Shown here: in pieces, positions 16,957 to 26,145 of the stretch
Numbering within the stretch: the stretch's first letter is position 1
Layout of the letters: each line of letters begins with the position of its first letter
NCBI RefSeq assembly: GCF_900106995.1
Contig: NZ_FNOK01000012.1
Span: 141,550 to 205,549 of the forward strand
Length of the DNA stretch: 64,000 nt
Source of the DNA: Saccharopolyspora shandongensis
GTDB taxonomy: Bacteria > Actinomycetota > Actinomycetes > Mycobacteriales > Pseudonocardiaceae
Reading direction: 5' to 3'
Program-made: the position numbers and the translations under genes
Notes under the pieces: generated by a model
What the model was told of the DNA's origin: nothing
Seen by the model: only the letters and a program-made list of their open reading frames with translations
Database searches by the model: none

Positions 16957-17966
16957 CGACGGAAGCGGGCACCTGGATGGCCGCGGAGATCGCCGAACAA
17001 CCGCGGGTGCTGGCCGACCTGGCCCGGCGCGCGGGGGAGTTCCGGGAGGTGGCGGAGCGGCTCGAACGCAGCCGCCCGCGGTTCGTGCTGTTCGCCGCGC
17101 GCGGCTCCAGCGACAACGCGGCGCTGTACGGCAAGTACCTGGTGGAGGTGCTGCTCGGACTGCCCGCCGGGCTGGTGTCGCCGTCGACCACCACGCTGTA
17201 CCGGGCGGAGCCCGACCTCACCGACGTCGCGCTGATCGCGGTCAGCCAGAGCGGCGGCTCACCGGACCTCGTGGAGGTGACCGAGCAGGCGGCCAAGCGC
17301 GGGGCCTTCACGGTGGCGGTGACGAACACGCCGGACTCGCCCCTCGGCGCGGCGGCGCAGCACACGCTGGACATCGGAGCGGGCGTGGAGCGGGCGGTCG
17401 CGGCGACCAAGACCTACACCGCGACGCTGCTCGCCCTGCACCTGCTGCTGGCCGGTGGCGGTGCGGCCGTCGACCGCATCGGCGAGCTCGCGCAGTCCTG
17501 CCTGGACGAGAACGCGGACCGGATCGGCGCGGTGGCGCAACGACTGCGCTTCGCCGACCAGGTCGTCACCACGGCGCGCGGGTATTCGCTTGCCACCGCG
17601 CAGGAAGCGGCGCTGAAGCTGGCGGAGACCAGCTACCTGGTCACCCGCGCCTACAGCGGCGCGGACCTGCTGCACGGGCCGATCGCGGCGGTGGGCCAGG
17701 AGACGGCGGTGCTGGCGGTGACCGGAACCGGCCCGGGCGGCGCGGCGATGGCGGAGCCGCTGGCCCGCCTCGCGCAGCAAGGCGCGGAGGTCCTGCGGGT
17801 CGGCGCGGGCGACGACGCCCAGCTGCGGATCCCGGACCTGCCGGAAGAGCTGTCGCCGGTCGTGGAGGCCCTGCCGCTCCAGCGCCTCGCGTGGGCGCTG
17901 GCCACCGCGCGCGGCTACGACCCGGACCGCCCGGCCGGGCTGCGCAAGGTCACCGAAACCCGCTGA
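16953..17966 (+). CDS. SIS-domain sugar-phosphate deaminase/deglycase (NagB-II/FrlB-like)
   Basis: A 337-residue protein with two SIS domains and no glutaminase domain. The opening MAAEIAEQPRVLADL, the motif FAARGSSDNAALYGKYLVE, SQSGGSPDLVEV and the AATKTYTA segment are typical of the NagB-II / AgaS / fructosamine-phosphate deglycase group. It probably releases ammonia or an amino acid from a phosphorylated amino sugar made by the PfkB kinase. It is the last gene of the operon; no convincing terminator follows. Confidence 0.87.
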   Translation: MTTEAGTWMAAEIAEQPRVLADLARRAGEFREVAERLERSRPRFVLFAARGSSDNAALYGKYLVEVLLGLPAGLVSPSTTTLYRAEPDLTDVALIAVSQSGGSPDLVEVTEQAAKRGAFTVAVTNTPDSPLGAAAQHTLDIGAGVERAVAATKTYTATLLALHLLLAGGGAAVDRIGELAQSCLDENADRIGAVAQRLRFADQVVTTARGYSLATAQEAALKLAETSYLVTRAYSGADLLHGPIAAVGQETAVLAVTGTGPGGAAMAEPLARLAQQGAEVLRVGAGDDAQLRIPDLPEELSPVVEALPLQRLAWALATARGYDPDRPAGLRKVTETR

Positions 17967-17977
17967 TGGCACCGGGT

Positions 17978-18097
17978 TCAGCCCAGGCCGTCGTACTCCT
18001 CCGGAGGCACGACCAGCTCGGGGTGGCGGTGCGGGTAGCCCTCGCCGTGCAGGTACTGCACGTACTCGTTCTCGCTCCGCATCTCGTCGTCCGCCAC
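17978..18097 (-). CDS. Possible 39-residue hypothetical protein
   Basis: A short acidic/aromatic peptide (ENEYVQYLHGEGYPHRHPEL and then VVPPEEYDGLG) reads leftward from GTG 18097. Its composition looks protein-like, but no strong ribosome site precedes it. Longer versions reaching 18211 would read through the palindromic repeat. It converges on the SIS gene. Confidence 0.35.
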   Translation of the reverse strand: MADDEMRSENEYVQYLHGEGYPHRHPELVVPPEEYDGLG

Positions 18098-18176
18098 CGG
18101 GGCACCCTGAGCGGTCGTTCGCCGGAAAGGCTCGGAGCAAGCTCGTCCTTGCAGGTGCCCGGTGCCTGACACAGGT

Positions 18177-18240
18177 GGCGATCTCGCGCGAAATCGCCAT
18201 CCGCTCCTCACATGGAGCGGCGATTTCGCGCGAAATCGTC
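18177..18240. repeat. Paired palindromes with TCGCGCGA core
   Basis: Two near-identical palindromes, 18177-18198 and 18219-18240, each contain CGCGCGAAATCG around a self-complementary core. They are separated by CCGCTCC / GGAGCGG arms. The block can fold as two small hairpins or one long one. It lies in the intergenic space after the catabolic operon. The same core recurs at 23452. Confidence 0.75.
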
Positions 18241-18317
18241 CTCCTGCGTTTCAGGCGATCGCGTCGACGACCTCGGCGGCAGGGCTTCAGCGTCAGCGCT
18301 GGTGAATGCGGTGCTGG

Positions 18318-18530
18318 TCAGCGGGTGTGGGCGGCGGCGTATTGCTCGTCGGTGACGGGTTCGAGCCAGGTGGTGCCGTCTCCGTCTTCGGTCCCTCGAT
18401 CATCGCGATGTGGCTCATGCAGGTGCTGTTGGTGCCGCCGTGTCAGTTCTCCTCTCCCGGCGGGGTCCACACCGCGTCGCCAGCCCTCATGCGGATGACG
18501 TCGCCATTGCGGACCGGCACGACGCCAAGA
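18318..18530 (-). pseudogene. Cupin-domain protein relic
   Basis: On the minus strand, one frame reads VRNGDVIRMRAGDAVWTPPG then EEN and a TGA stop where cupins have a Trp codon, then HGGTNSTCMSHIAMIEGP. After a frameshift the family-like ending EDGDGTTWLEPVTDEQYAAA appears. The N-terminal half is missing. A premature stop, a frameshift and truncation all mark it as a dead gene of the small cupin type that often accompanies reductases. Confidence 0.65.
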
Positions 18531-18535
18531 CCGTC

Positions 18536-19712
18536 CTAAGTGGTCGTGGTGGGGACGCAGGCGATCGCGTTGAAGGCCCTGAAGATCGGCGCCGCCATGA
18601 AGTCGCCTTCTGTCCGGACCTTCCGGTAGGCGCCGAACTCGGGGCCTAGTGCCGCGATCGTCAGCGGTGCGTCGCCGGTGAAGGCCGTTTCTATGCAGTC
18701 TGGCTCCAGCGGCGGCAACGGAACTTCCCGTGTTTCCAAGCCGTCCGGGGTCAGCGCGCCCTCCACGGCTCGGCCGCCGATGCTCGTCGCGGCGATCGCC
18801 ACGTAGTCGTCGCCCAGCGCCTCGGCCAGGTGGTAGCCCGCCGGGAACAGGCCGAAGGCGCCTTCGTGCTCGACCGGGGTCCGCCGGAGGTGCGTGTTGT
18901 GCATGGCGAAGACGATCCGGCGTTCCGCGGCCAGCACGTCCAGGGCGGTTTCGGCCGCGTAGCGGTCGAGTTCGGCCGTGCCGACAGACAGGCCCGCGCC
19001 GCTGAGATCGCGCTGGAAGTGGTCCAGGTGCCAGGCGCTGCGCAGGTGCCGCGTCGCCTCGGCGTGCTCGCGACCGCGGCCCTCGCAGCGGTGATGGGCG
19101 GCCATGCACTCCATGCGCGCCAGCAACCGGCTCAGCGCCGCCGTCGCGGCGTCGCGGTCCGCGACGCCAACGTCCGGCGTAGAGCTGGAAGGCCCGCAGT
19201 GAGTCGGCGTCGAAACGCTCCGCCACCTCGATGGCCTTCGTGAGCAGCGGCAACGCGTCCGGGTCGGCTCGGTGGAGAAACCGTTCGAACTCGGTGAGCG
19301 CCGGGAGCGGCGAGCCGGTGGAGACCGGCAGGGCGCCGACGAAGCGCAGCGGCCGCTCGGCGTGCTCGTTGTGCCGGCGCATCAAGGTCAGGTGGGCGTG
19401 CATCTCCGGGTGATCGCCCAGACCGAGCGCGGTGCCCGCGGCGCTGATCGTCGCGACGTCGCCCGGCCCGCCCCGCACCCAGTCGTCGATGACGTGCGCC
19501 TCGGTGAACGGGGCCTCGAAGACGTAGGCGGTGAATCCGCAGCGCTCGGCGAGGAAGCGCAGCAACCGGTGCCGCAGGCGGTAGAACTCCGCGGCGTGGT
19601 GGGTGCTTTCGCCGATCCCCACAACGCGAGCATCGCCGATCACGTCCCGCAGCGGCTCAAGGTCGTCCAGCGGTGCCTCCGGATCCAACGAGGCCGACAC
19701 CGCCCGCGTCAC
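18536..19712 (-). pseudogene. Erythromycin-esterase-like gene with frameshift
   Basis: From GTG 19712 the product starts TRAVSASLDPEAPLDDLEPL and shows the esterase motif VVGIGESTHHAAEFYRLRHR, then FEAPFTEAHVIDDWVRGG. Near 19171-19176 one extra base shifts the frame. Beyond it the protein continues normally (DVGVADRDAATAALSRLLAR to FAMHNTHLRRTP and GPEFGAYRKVRTEG), ending at 18536. The family includes macrolide esterases but also proteins of unknown function. It could be a recent pseudogene or a sequencing error. The GTG overlaps the DUF1772 stop, so the two form one transcript. Confidence 0.75.
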
Positions 19713-20188
19713 CGGCGGGCTCCGGTCAGGCCAGCGGTGATGATCACCAGGACGAAGGCGGCGAGCGCCGTGGCCACCCGGATGTCGTTGAACGTGCCCC
19801 ACACCGCGAGCCGGTCCAGGTGGTCGGGGGCGAGCTCACCGGCGGCCCAGCGCTTCATCTCCTGGTTGATCGGCACGTTGCCGAACCTGGTCACCAGGAA
19901 CGAGGCCACCGCGAAGGTGGTGGCGGCGATCGCCGGGATGCGCGCCCGGCCGCGGGTGCTGATGGCCAGCCAGCCGGTGGTCGCCACCGCCGCCGCCATC
20001 AGGAGCTGCATGACGACGCCGTTGACCTTCATCAACTCGGTGCGGAACGCGAGGTGCACGTCCAGCGGCACGGCCGAGAACGTCGGCGTCACGTTGGCCC
20101 AGCCGTAGAAGAACGCCCCGGCGAGCACCCCGGTCGCCAGCAGCGCGAAGCCCGCGGCGAGCCGCGCGGTGATCGATTTCGCAGACAT
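19709..20188 (-). CDS. DUF1772 (anthrone-oxygenase-like) membrane protein
   Basis: A 159-residue protein with four hydrophobic helices. The N-terminus (RLAAGFALLATGVLAGAFFY) and the PINQEMKRWAAGELAPDHLD region are characteristic of DUF1772. Some members are anthrone oxygenases or noxB-like; most are uncharacterised. It precedes the esterase-like gene, whose start overlaps its stop, and is divergent from the SARP regulator 108 bp away, which might control both. Confidence 0.8.
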   Translation of the reverse strand: MSAKSITARLAAGFALLATGVLAGAFFYGWANVTPTFSAVPLDVHLAFRTELMKVNGVVMQLLMAAAVATTGWLAISTRGRARIPAIAATTFAVASFLVTRFGNVPINQEMKRWAAGELAPDHLDRLAVWGTFNDIRVATALAAFVLVIITAGLTGARR

Positions 20189-20296
20189 GGGGCGAGGTTG
20201 CGGTGCGGCGCTCGCAAATCGCACACAGCCCGCTCTCGGGCGGCTTGTCCGCATTCTCGCTTTCTCCGTGGCCCGAACCGCTGGCAGGGTGGGCGC

Positions 20297-23200
20297 ATGC
20301 GGATAGGAGTCCTCGGGCCGCTGGAGATCAGCGCCGGTGGTGAGAAGGTCGTCGTGGGCGGCGTTCGACTGCGCACGCTGCTTGGTCGGCTCGCGCTGGA
20401 CTCCGGGCACACCGTGTCGGTGGAGGCGCTGACCGAGGCCCTGTGGCCCGGTGCCGACGGGCCCATCGACCGCGTGCACGCGCTGCACTCGCTGGTGACG
20501 AGGCTGCGGCGGCTCCTGCCGGACGCCGTGCTGCGCGAGTCCAGCGGATACCGGCTGAGCGCGGAATCGGTGGACTGCAGGCAATTCGAGGAACTCGCCC
20601 GCGACGGCCGCCAAGCCCTGCACGACGGGCACATCGAGCAGGCGGGCCGGTTGCTGCGCGAAGCGTTGGCGCTGTGGCGCGGAGTCGCGTTCGAGGACGT
20701 CCCGGACGCGCCGTTCGCCGTGGCGGCGCGGGTGCGGTTGGCCGAGCTGCGGCTCGCCGCGATCGAGGACCGGGCGCAGGTCGACCTGCAGACCGGGGCC
20801 GAATCCCCGCAACTGGTAACCGCAGGCCCTGACCGCGGCGCATCCCGACCGCGAGCGCGCCCGGGCGCTGCTGCTGCGCGCGCTCCAGTCGACCGGGCGA
20901 ACGGCCGAAGCGCTGAGCAGCTACGAGGAATTCCGCGTGGCGCTGGCGGAAAAGCTCGGCGCCGACCCGTCTCCGGAGCTGCGCGAAGCGCATCTGGCCG
21001 TGCTCCGCGAGGAAACGACCCGGCTGCGCGGCAGCAACCTGCGCGCCGCGCTGACGAGCTTCGTCGGCCGCGATGCCGAGCTGGCCCTGGTCGATCGGAG
21101 GCTGGCCGAACACCGGCTGGTCACGCTGACCGGCCCGGGAGGTGTGGGCAAGACGCGGCTGGCGACGACGGCGGCCTCCGCCCTGGCCGGTGAGCAGGCG
21201 GTCTGGTTCGCGGAACTGGCATCGGTTTCCGACCCGGCGGACGTTCCGCAGGCGGTTCTCGACGCTCTCGGGCACCGGACGGCGCCGCACGGGCGGGACG
21301 CGCTGGATCGGCTGACCGACGCGCTGTCGCCGGCCCCGGCCGTGCTGGTGCTGGACAACTGCGAGCACCACCTGGACGCGGTCGCGTCCCTCGCGGACGG
21401 GCTGCTCGGCAGCTGCCCGGACCTGCGGCTGCTCGCCACTAGCCGGGAACCGCTGGGCCTGCTCGGCGAAGCGCTGGTGCCGGTGCCGCCGCTGGGCCTC
21501 GCGTCGACGGGCGCCGATGCCGCAGGCGTGCTGGTCAGCCCCGCAGGGCGGCTGTTCGTGGACCGGGCGAGGGCGGCGAACCCGGATTTCGCCGTGACGG
21601 CGGGGAACGCGGGCGTGGTCGCCGAGATCTGCCGGCGGCTGGACGGCCTGCCGCTGGCCATCGAACTCGCCGGCGCGCGGATCCGGTCGTTGCCGGTGGA
21701 TCGCGTCCTCGCGCTGCTCGACGACCGGTTCCAGCTGCTCAACCAGGGAAACCGGGCCGCGCTGCCCCGGCACCGCACGTTGCGCGCGGTGGTCGACTGG
21801 AGCTGGGACCTGCTCGACGAGGCGGAACGGTCGGTCGCCGCTGCGCTGGCGGTGTTCGGCGGTTCGATGACCGCGGCGGCCGTCGACCGCGTCTGCCCCG
21901 GCGACCTGCCCGCGGCGGTGGTCCTGTCCGCGCTGGTGGACAAGTCGCTGCTGGCCGTCGATTCGGTCCACGATGGACGGTCGATCCGATACCGGATGCC
22001 GGACACGATCCGCGAATACGGCCTGGAGAAGCTGGCCGACGCCGACCGGGTCCGGGCCGCCCACGCGCGCTACTTCCGCGAGATCGCCGAGCAGGCCGCG
22101 CCGCACCTGCGCGGACCGGAACAGCTGGAATGGGCGCCCCGGCTCGCCGCGGACCGCGACAACTTCCGCGTCGCGCTGCGCTTCGCCTGCGGTGCGGGTG
22201 ACGCCGACACGGCGATCCGGCTCGCGACGGCGCTCGCCTACTACCTGACCATGCACGGTGATCACGCCGAGGCGGCCCGGCTCCTGCGGATGGCGCTGGA
22301 GCTCCCGGCCGGCGCCACCGAGGCGAACCGCGTCCCGGCCACGGCCGCCTACCTGCTGAACGCGGTGCTCTCCGGCGAAGTCGTTCCCGAGGCGATCGGC
22401 AGATGCCGGGAATCCGCCGGCAGCGAGCACCCTTCCGGAGCGGTGGTCGAGCCGCTCATCGCGCTGCTCACCGGGGATTTCGACGCGGCCCTGGCGGCGA
22501 TCGACCGGCGGCAGCCGCACCCGGCGCCGCTGGCGCGGGCGATGCTGTCGTTCGTGCGGGCGCTGGTGAACGGCAACCGCGGTGCCCTGCGGCAGACCTG
22601 CGACGACCTCGCCGCGGCCGCCGAGCGGTTCCGGGCGCTCGGCGAGCGGTGGGGGATGGTCAGCTCGCTGACCTACCTCGGGATCACGCGGACGATGCTC
22701 GGCGATCCCGACGCGGCGATCGCGGCCCTGCGGTGCTCGATGGCCCCGGCCCGCGAGCTCGGCGACGACCACCACCAGCGGATCTGGCTGGCGACCGCGT
22801 ACGCGCACGCCGGGGACGCCGAACGCGCGGGAGCCGAACTGCGCGGCGTGATCGGGTCCGAACCGGCAGCCCAGCACCTCGCCCTCGCCCGGCTGAAGCT
22901 CGGCGATCTGGCACGCGGCGACGGCGACCTGCGGGCCGCGGACGAGCAGTACGACCTCGCGTGGTGGGCGGTCGGGCCGCGCCGCGACGTCGACCCGGTC
23001 TTCCGATCGCTGCACGGCATGGCCCGGGCGCGGCTCGCCTTGGCCCGCGGCGCCTGCGAGGAGGCCCGGCGCGACCTGCGATCGGCGCTCGCCGCGGCGT
23101 CGAAGACGTCGGACCTGGTCCTGGTGGCGGCGATCGGCAGCGCGATCGCCGAACTACCGGCCAGAACAGGGCAATTCGCGGCGGCAGCGGAACTCCTCGG

Positions 23201-23393
23201 AGCGGCCGGAGCGCTGCGAGGCTCGCCGGATGCGCTGAACCCGGACATCGCGCGCCTGACGGGCGAACTGCGCGCAGCGCTGGGCGACCCGGCCGCCGTC
23301 GAAGCAACGGCCCGCGGAAACGACCTGAACCACCACGAGATCCTCGGCCTCTTCGAGCACCACCTCGCAGCCCCGGCGGACACGGGTCGATGA
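20297..23393 (+). pseudogene. SARP/AfsR-type regulator (OmpR-BTAD-NB-ARC-TPR), frameshifted
   Basis: From ATG 20297 (MRIGVLGPLEIS) come an OmpR-like DNA-binding domain and a BTAD (to about residue 170). At about 20813-20830 the frame breaks. The second frame continues without loss (ALTAAHPDRERARALLLRAL, YEEFRVALAEKLGADPSPEL), then an NB-ARC ATPase with Walker A TGPGGVGKTRLA and Walker B AVLVLDNCEHH, and TPR-like helices to 23393. Such large regulators activate secondary-metabolite or export genes. A two-base loss or sequencing error explains the break. If real, only a DNA-binding stub is made unless translation restarts. Confidence 0.8.
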
Positions 23394-23451
23394 GCCCCCG
23401 GAGCAGCGGCGGAGGCTGACCCGGAAGTGGCGATGCCTTTCGGGTGAAGGT

Positions 23452-23473
23452 GGCGTTTTCGCGCGAAAACGCC
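23452..23473. repeat. Perfect 22-bp palindrome, TTTTCGCGCGAAAA core
   Basis: Eleven-base arms beginning GGCGTTTTCGC are fully self-complementary. It shares the TTTCGCGCGAAA core with the paired palindromes at 18177-18240, but its outer bases differ in a compensated way (ATTT/AAAT versus TTTT/AAAA). It lies 58 bp past the SARP gene, where it may act as a terminator or as an interspersed palindrome. Confidence 0.7.
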
Positions 23474-23687
23474 GGGCAACAAGCGCCCGACACATCCCCG
23501 GCGGACACCTCGGCAAGTGCACTGCGGTGATCCCCGGGCCGGTGCGGGCGTTCGTCCCGATAGACGAGGCGACCGGTCCGTTCGCTCCAACCGGGGCGTT
23601 TCCGGTGGGTGTTGTGGTGCTTCTCATCGGCTGGGCGCGGCGCGGGGGGTTTCGTCCCGGGGCGATCAACCGGGACAATGCGCGGCC

Positions 23688-24869
23688 ATGGCCTATGAGC
23701 GCGCAGATCCCCGAGCCGGTGATCCAGGGCGGCCGGGACCCGGACAGCCCCCCGAGCGGCCGGGGCCGCCACCCGGCGCACCGCAGGGCGGACCGCCGCC
23801 GGGACGGCCTCCGCAGCCGCCGGGCCAGCCGCCGCAAGGCCAGATGCCACCCGGCCAGGTGCCGCCGGGGCAACCCGGGCCGCCCCGGCAGGGGCCGGGT
23901 CAGCCGATGCCACCCCAGCAGGGCCCGCCGCCGGGCCAGCCGGGACCGCACCAGGGCCCGCCCGGTCAGCCGGGGGGCGTGCAGGGCCCGCCAGGAGGTC
24001 AGCCTGGACCGCCGCCCGGCCAGCAGCAGGGTCCGCCAGGAGGCCAGCCGACGCAGGTGGTGCCGCAAGGCCCGCCACCAGGAGGTCAGCCGTCACAGGC
24101 AGGCCAGCCGACGCAGGTCGTGCCGCAGGGCCCGCCCCCGGGCGGTCAGCCGATGTCGCCTGGCGGTCCGCAGGGCGCTGCGCCGTCCGGGACGGTGCCG
24201 ATGGGCCAGTCGACGCCGGTCCAGCAGCACCCGGTCCAGCAGCCGCCCGCCAACCAGTACCCGGCGACGCGCATCCAGCAGCGCATGGAGCCCGCGGAAC
24301 CCGAGCCGTACCAGGATCGCTATCGCGACGACCAGTACGACGACCGCTACCGCGACCCCTACCAGGACCGCTACCGCGACGACCAGTACGACGACCGCTA
24401 CCGCGACGACCCGTACCGGGATCACTACCGCGACGACCCGTACCGGGATCACTACCGCGACGACCCGTACCGGGATCACCACCGCGACGACCAGTACCGG
24501 GAGCCGGAGCGCGACCGCTACCGGGAGTCCCGCGCGGACCGGCAGCGGGACCGGGACCACGACGACCGCCGCGACCGCGGGCCGCGCTTCCAGGGGCCCA
24601 GCGCGGACACGATCGGCCGCGTGATCCAGGTGTTCACGGCGCTGATCGCGCTGGTCTTCGTGCTGCACATCATCTTCTCGGTCGTCGGCGCCAACCAGGA
24701 CAACGACTTCGTCGCGTTCACCTACGGCACGGCGAAGTTCTTCGTGTTCGGCCTCGGCGACGTGTTCACCCCGGACGACGCGACGATCGGCTTGATCCTG
24801 AACTACGGCCTCGCGGCGCTGATCTACCTGTTCGCGGGCCGGATCATCGCCCGCGCGCTGAAGCGCTGA
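23688..24869 (+). CDS. Pro/Gln-rich N-terminus, Asp/Arg/Tyr repeats, two-helix membrane protein
   Basis: A 393-residue protein. Residues about 10-205 are a low-complexity Pro/Gly/Gln tract with repeated TQVVPQGPPPGGQP. Residues about 205-305 are a highly charged repeat region of PYRDHYRDD type. Residues about 315-393 hold two transmembrane helices (VFTALIALVFVLHIIFSVVG and LNYGLAALIYLFAGRIIA). The ATG in GGCCATGGCC gives the natural start MAYERADPRAG. Cytosolic disordered tails on small membrane proteins are common in Pseudonocardiales envelopes. Function unknown. Confidence 0.78.
   Translation: MAYERADPRAGDPGRPGPGQPPERPGPPPGAPQGGPPPGRPPQPPGQPPQGQMPPGQVPPGQPGPPRQGPGQPMPPQQGPPPGQPGPHQGPPGQPGGVQGPPGGQPGPPPGQQQGPPGGQPTQVVPQGPPPGGQPSQAGQPTQVVPQGPPPGGQPMSPGGPQGAAPSGTVPMGQSTPVQQHPVQQPPANQYPATRIQQRMEPAEPEPYQDRYRDDQYDDRYRDPYQDRYRDDQYDDRYRDDPYRDHYRDDPYRDHYRDDPYRDHHRDDQYREPERDRYRESRADRQRDRDHDDRRDRGPRFQGPSADTIGRVIQVFTALIALVFVLHIIFSVVGANQDNDFVAFTYGTAKFFVFGLGDVFTPDDATIGLILNYGLAALIYLFAGRIIARALKR
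24402..24500 (+). repeat. 27-bp tandem repeat inside the membrane-protein gene
   Basis: A 27-bp unit starts at 24402, 24429, 24456 and (partial) 24483, and encodes RDDPYRDHY. Two longer imperfect repeats encoding QDRYRDDQYDDRYRD precede it at about 24316-24400. Copies differ by single bases, so number and length could vary between strains by slippage. Confidence 0.85.
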
Positions 24870-24931
24870 GCGTCGTGAGCGGCTTTGGATCGCCGTCGCA
24901 GTCCAAAGCGCTCCCGACCACGCTAGAGAGA

Positions 24932-25168
24932 GCCTGTTTTGGATGTCGTGGTGTTGAGGTGCGGTAGGGCGGGTTGTTGTCTTTGAAGCGGCGCAGCCGC
25001 TTAGCCCGCCCTCGCAGCTTGCACCGCCGCGGGTTCTCAGGGGTCTTCTCGCGAGGACAGCCCCGACGTGGTGAATTGGCATTCATGATGTCGGGGATCC
25101 CACAGCGAGAAGGCACCTGAGGTTCCGCCACCCGCACCGCCACGCAGAGCAAGTTTGGAAACAGGTCC
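24932..25168 (+). repeat. Structured interspersed repeat, copy 2
   Basis: The longest copy. It starts GCCTGTTTTGGATGTCGTGG and ends near GGAAACAGGTCC, so its ends form a short inverted pair (CCTGTTT/AAACAGG). The core (24986-25150) starts with the AAGCGGCGCAGCCGCTT hairpin and folds as CTCAGGGG...CACCTGAG around GCCCCGAC/GTCGGGG, with an AATTGGCATT apex. It fills the 3'-to-3' gap between the membrane-protein gene and the CDF transporter, touching the latter's stop codon. Confidence 0.85.
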
Positions 25169-26145
25169 TAGAGCGGGTGGCCGTAGCGGGCGAGGACCCG
25201 GGCGCGCAGCTCCGGGTCCTCACGCGGCACCGGTTCCAGGAACACCTCGTCCAGTTCCGCGAATTCGGCGCGCAGCATCGAGTCGATGCGCACCACGGCG
25301 CGTTCCAGCTCGGTGGAGTCGAGCGTCGCGGCGAAGTCCAGGCGGGCGCAGAACAGCACCCGGTCGGTCCCGGTGTTCATGGACAGCACGTCCACGACGA
25401 AGTCCACCTCGGGCTGCTCCGCGAGCCTGCTCCGCACGGCCGCGAGCAGCCGCCGGTCGGCCTGCTGGCCGATCAGCAGCCCCAGGTTGGTGCGGGCCAT
25501 GGTGTAGGCGACCGCGGCCAGCAGCGCGCCGATCGCGAGCGAGGCGAGCCCGTCCCAGGCGCTCGACCCGGTGAGCTGGTGCAGCCCGAGCCCGGCGAAC
25601 GCGAGCAGCAGCCCGGCCAGCGCGGCGCTGTCCTCCAGCAGCACCGTCTTGACCGTCGGATCGTCGGAAATCCGCAGGTGGTGGAGGATCGTGTCGCCGC
25701 TCTCGGCGGCCTCGGCCCGCACCTGCCGCATCGCGCGCAGCCAGGACACGCCCTCCAGGACGAACGCGAGCGCGAGGACGACGTATCCGACCAGGGGCTG
25801 GGTCTGCTCCTCCGGCGGGCCGAGCAGGGTGCGGAAGCCCTCGATGAAGGCGAAGACGGCGCCGGAGACGAAGATGCTCATCGCGGCGATCAGCGACCAG
25901 AAGTACCGCTCCTTGCCGTAGCCGAACGGATGGCGGGCGTCGGCGGGCTTGCCGGAGCGCCGCAGCGCGGTCAGCAGGAAAACCTCGGTGCACGTGTCGG
26001 CCACCGAGTGCGCGGCCTCGGAGAGCATCGCGGCCGATCCGGTGATCACGCCGGCGAACGCCTTCATGACCGCGATGGCCAGGTTGATGCCCAGCGCCAC
26101 CAGCACCGTGAGCGTGCTCTCGCCGCCCTTGTCCGCGTCCACCAT
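25168..26145 (-). CDS. Cation diffusion facilitator (CDF) transporter
   Basis: A 325-residue metal/proton antiporter of the CDF family, expected to export Zn2+, Fe2+ or Mn2+. Five to six helices are visible. Metal-site-like residues are in AAMLSEAAHSVADTCTEVFL (about 38-57, the H/D/D pattern of helix 2) and in VLLEDSAALAGLLLAFAG (helix 5). The C-terminal domain (about 225-325) resembles the cytoplasmic ferredoxin-like fold. It is divergent from yidC. Confidence 0.9.
   Translation of the reverse strand: MVDADKGGESTLTVLVALGINLAIAVMKAFAGVITGSAAMLSEAAHSVADTCTEVFLLTALRRSGKPADARHPFGYGKERYFWSLIAAMSIFVSGAVFAFIEGFRTLLGPPEEQTQPLVGYVVLALAFVLEGVSWLRAMRQVRAEAAESGDTILHHLRISDDPTVKTVLLEDSAALAGLLLAFAGLGLHQLTGSSAWDGLASLAIGALLAAVAYTMARTNLGLLIGQQADRRLLAAVRSRLAEQPEVDFVVDVLSMNTGTDRVLFCARLDFAATLDSTELERAVVRIDSMLRAEFAELDEVFLEPVPREDPELRARVLARYGHPL

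Noticed and set aside
20297..23393. Two separate genes instead of one frameshifted SARP
   Set aside because: The second part begins inside the BTAD domain with no start site or ribosome site of its own, and domain order continues without loss across the break.
24316..24500. Possible CRISPR-like array of regularly spaced repeats
   Set aside because: The repeats are contiguous, in frame and encode RDDPYRDHY within a gene. There are no unique spacers of constant length.
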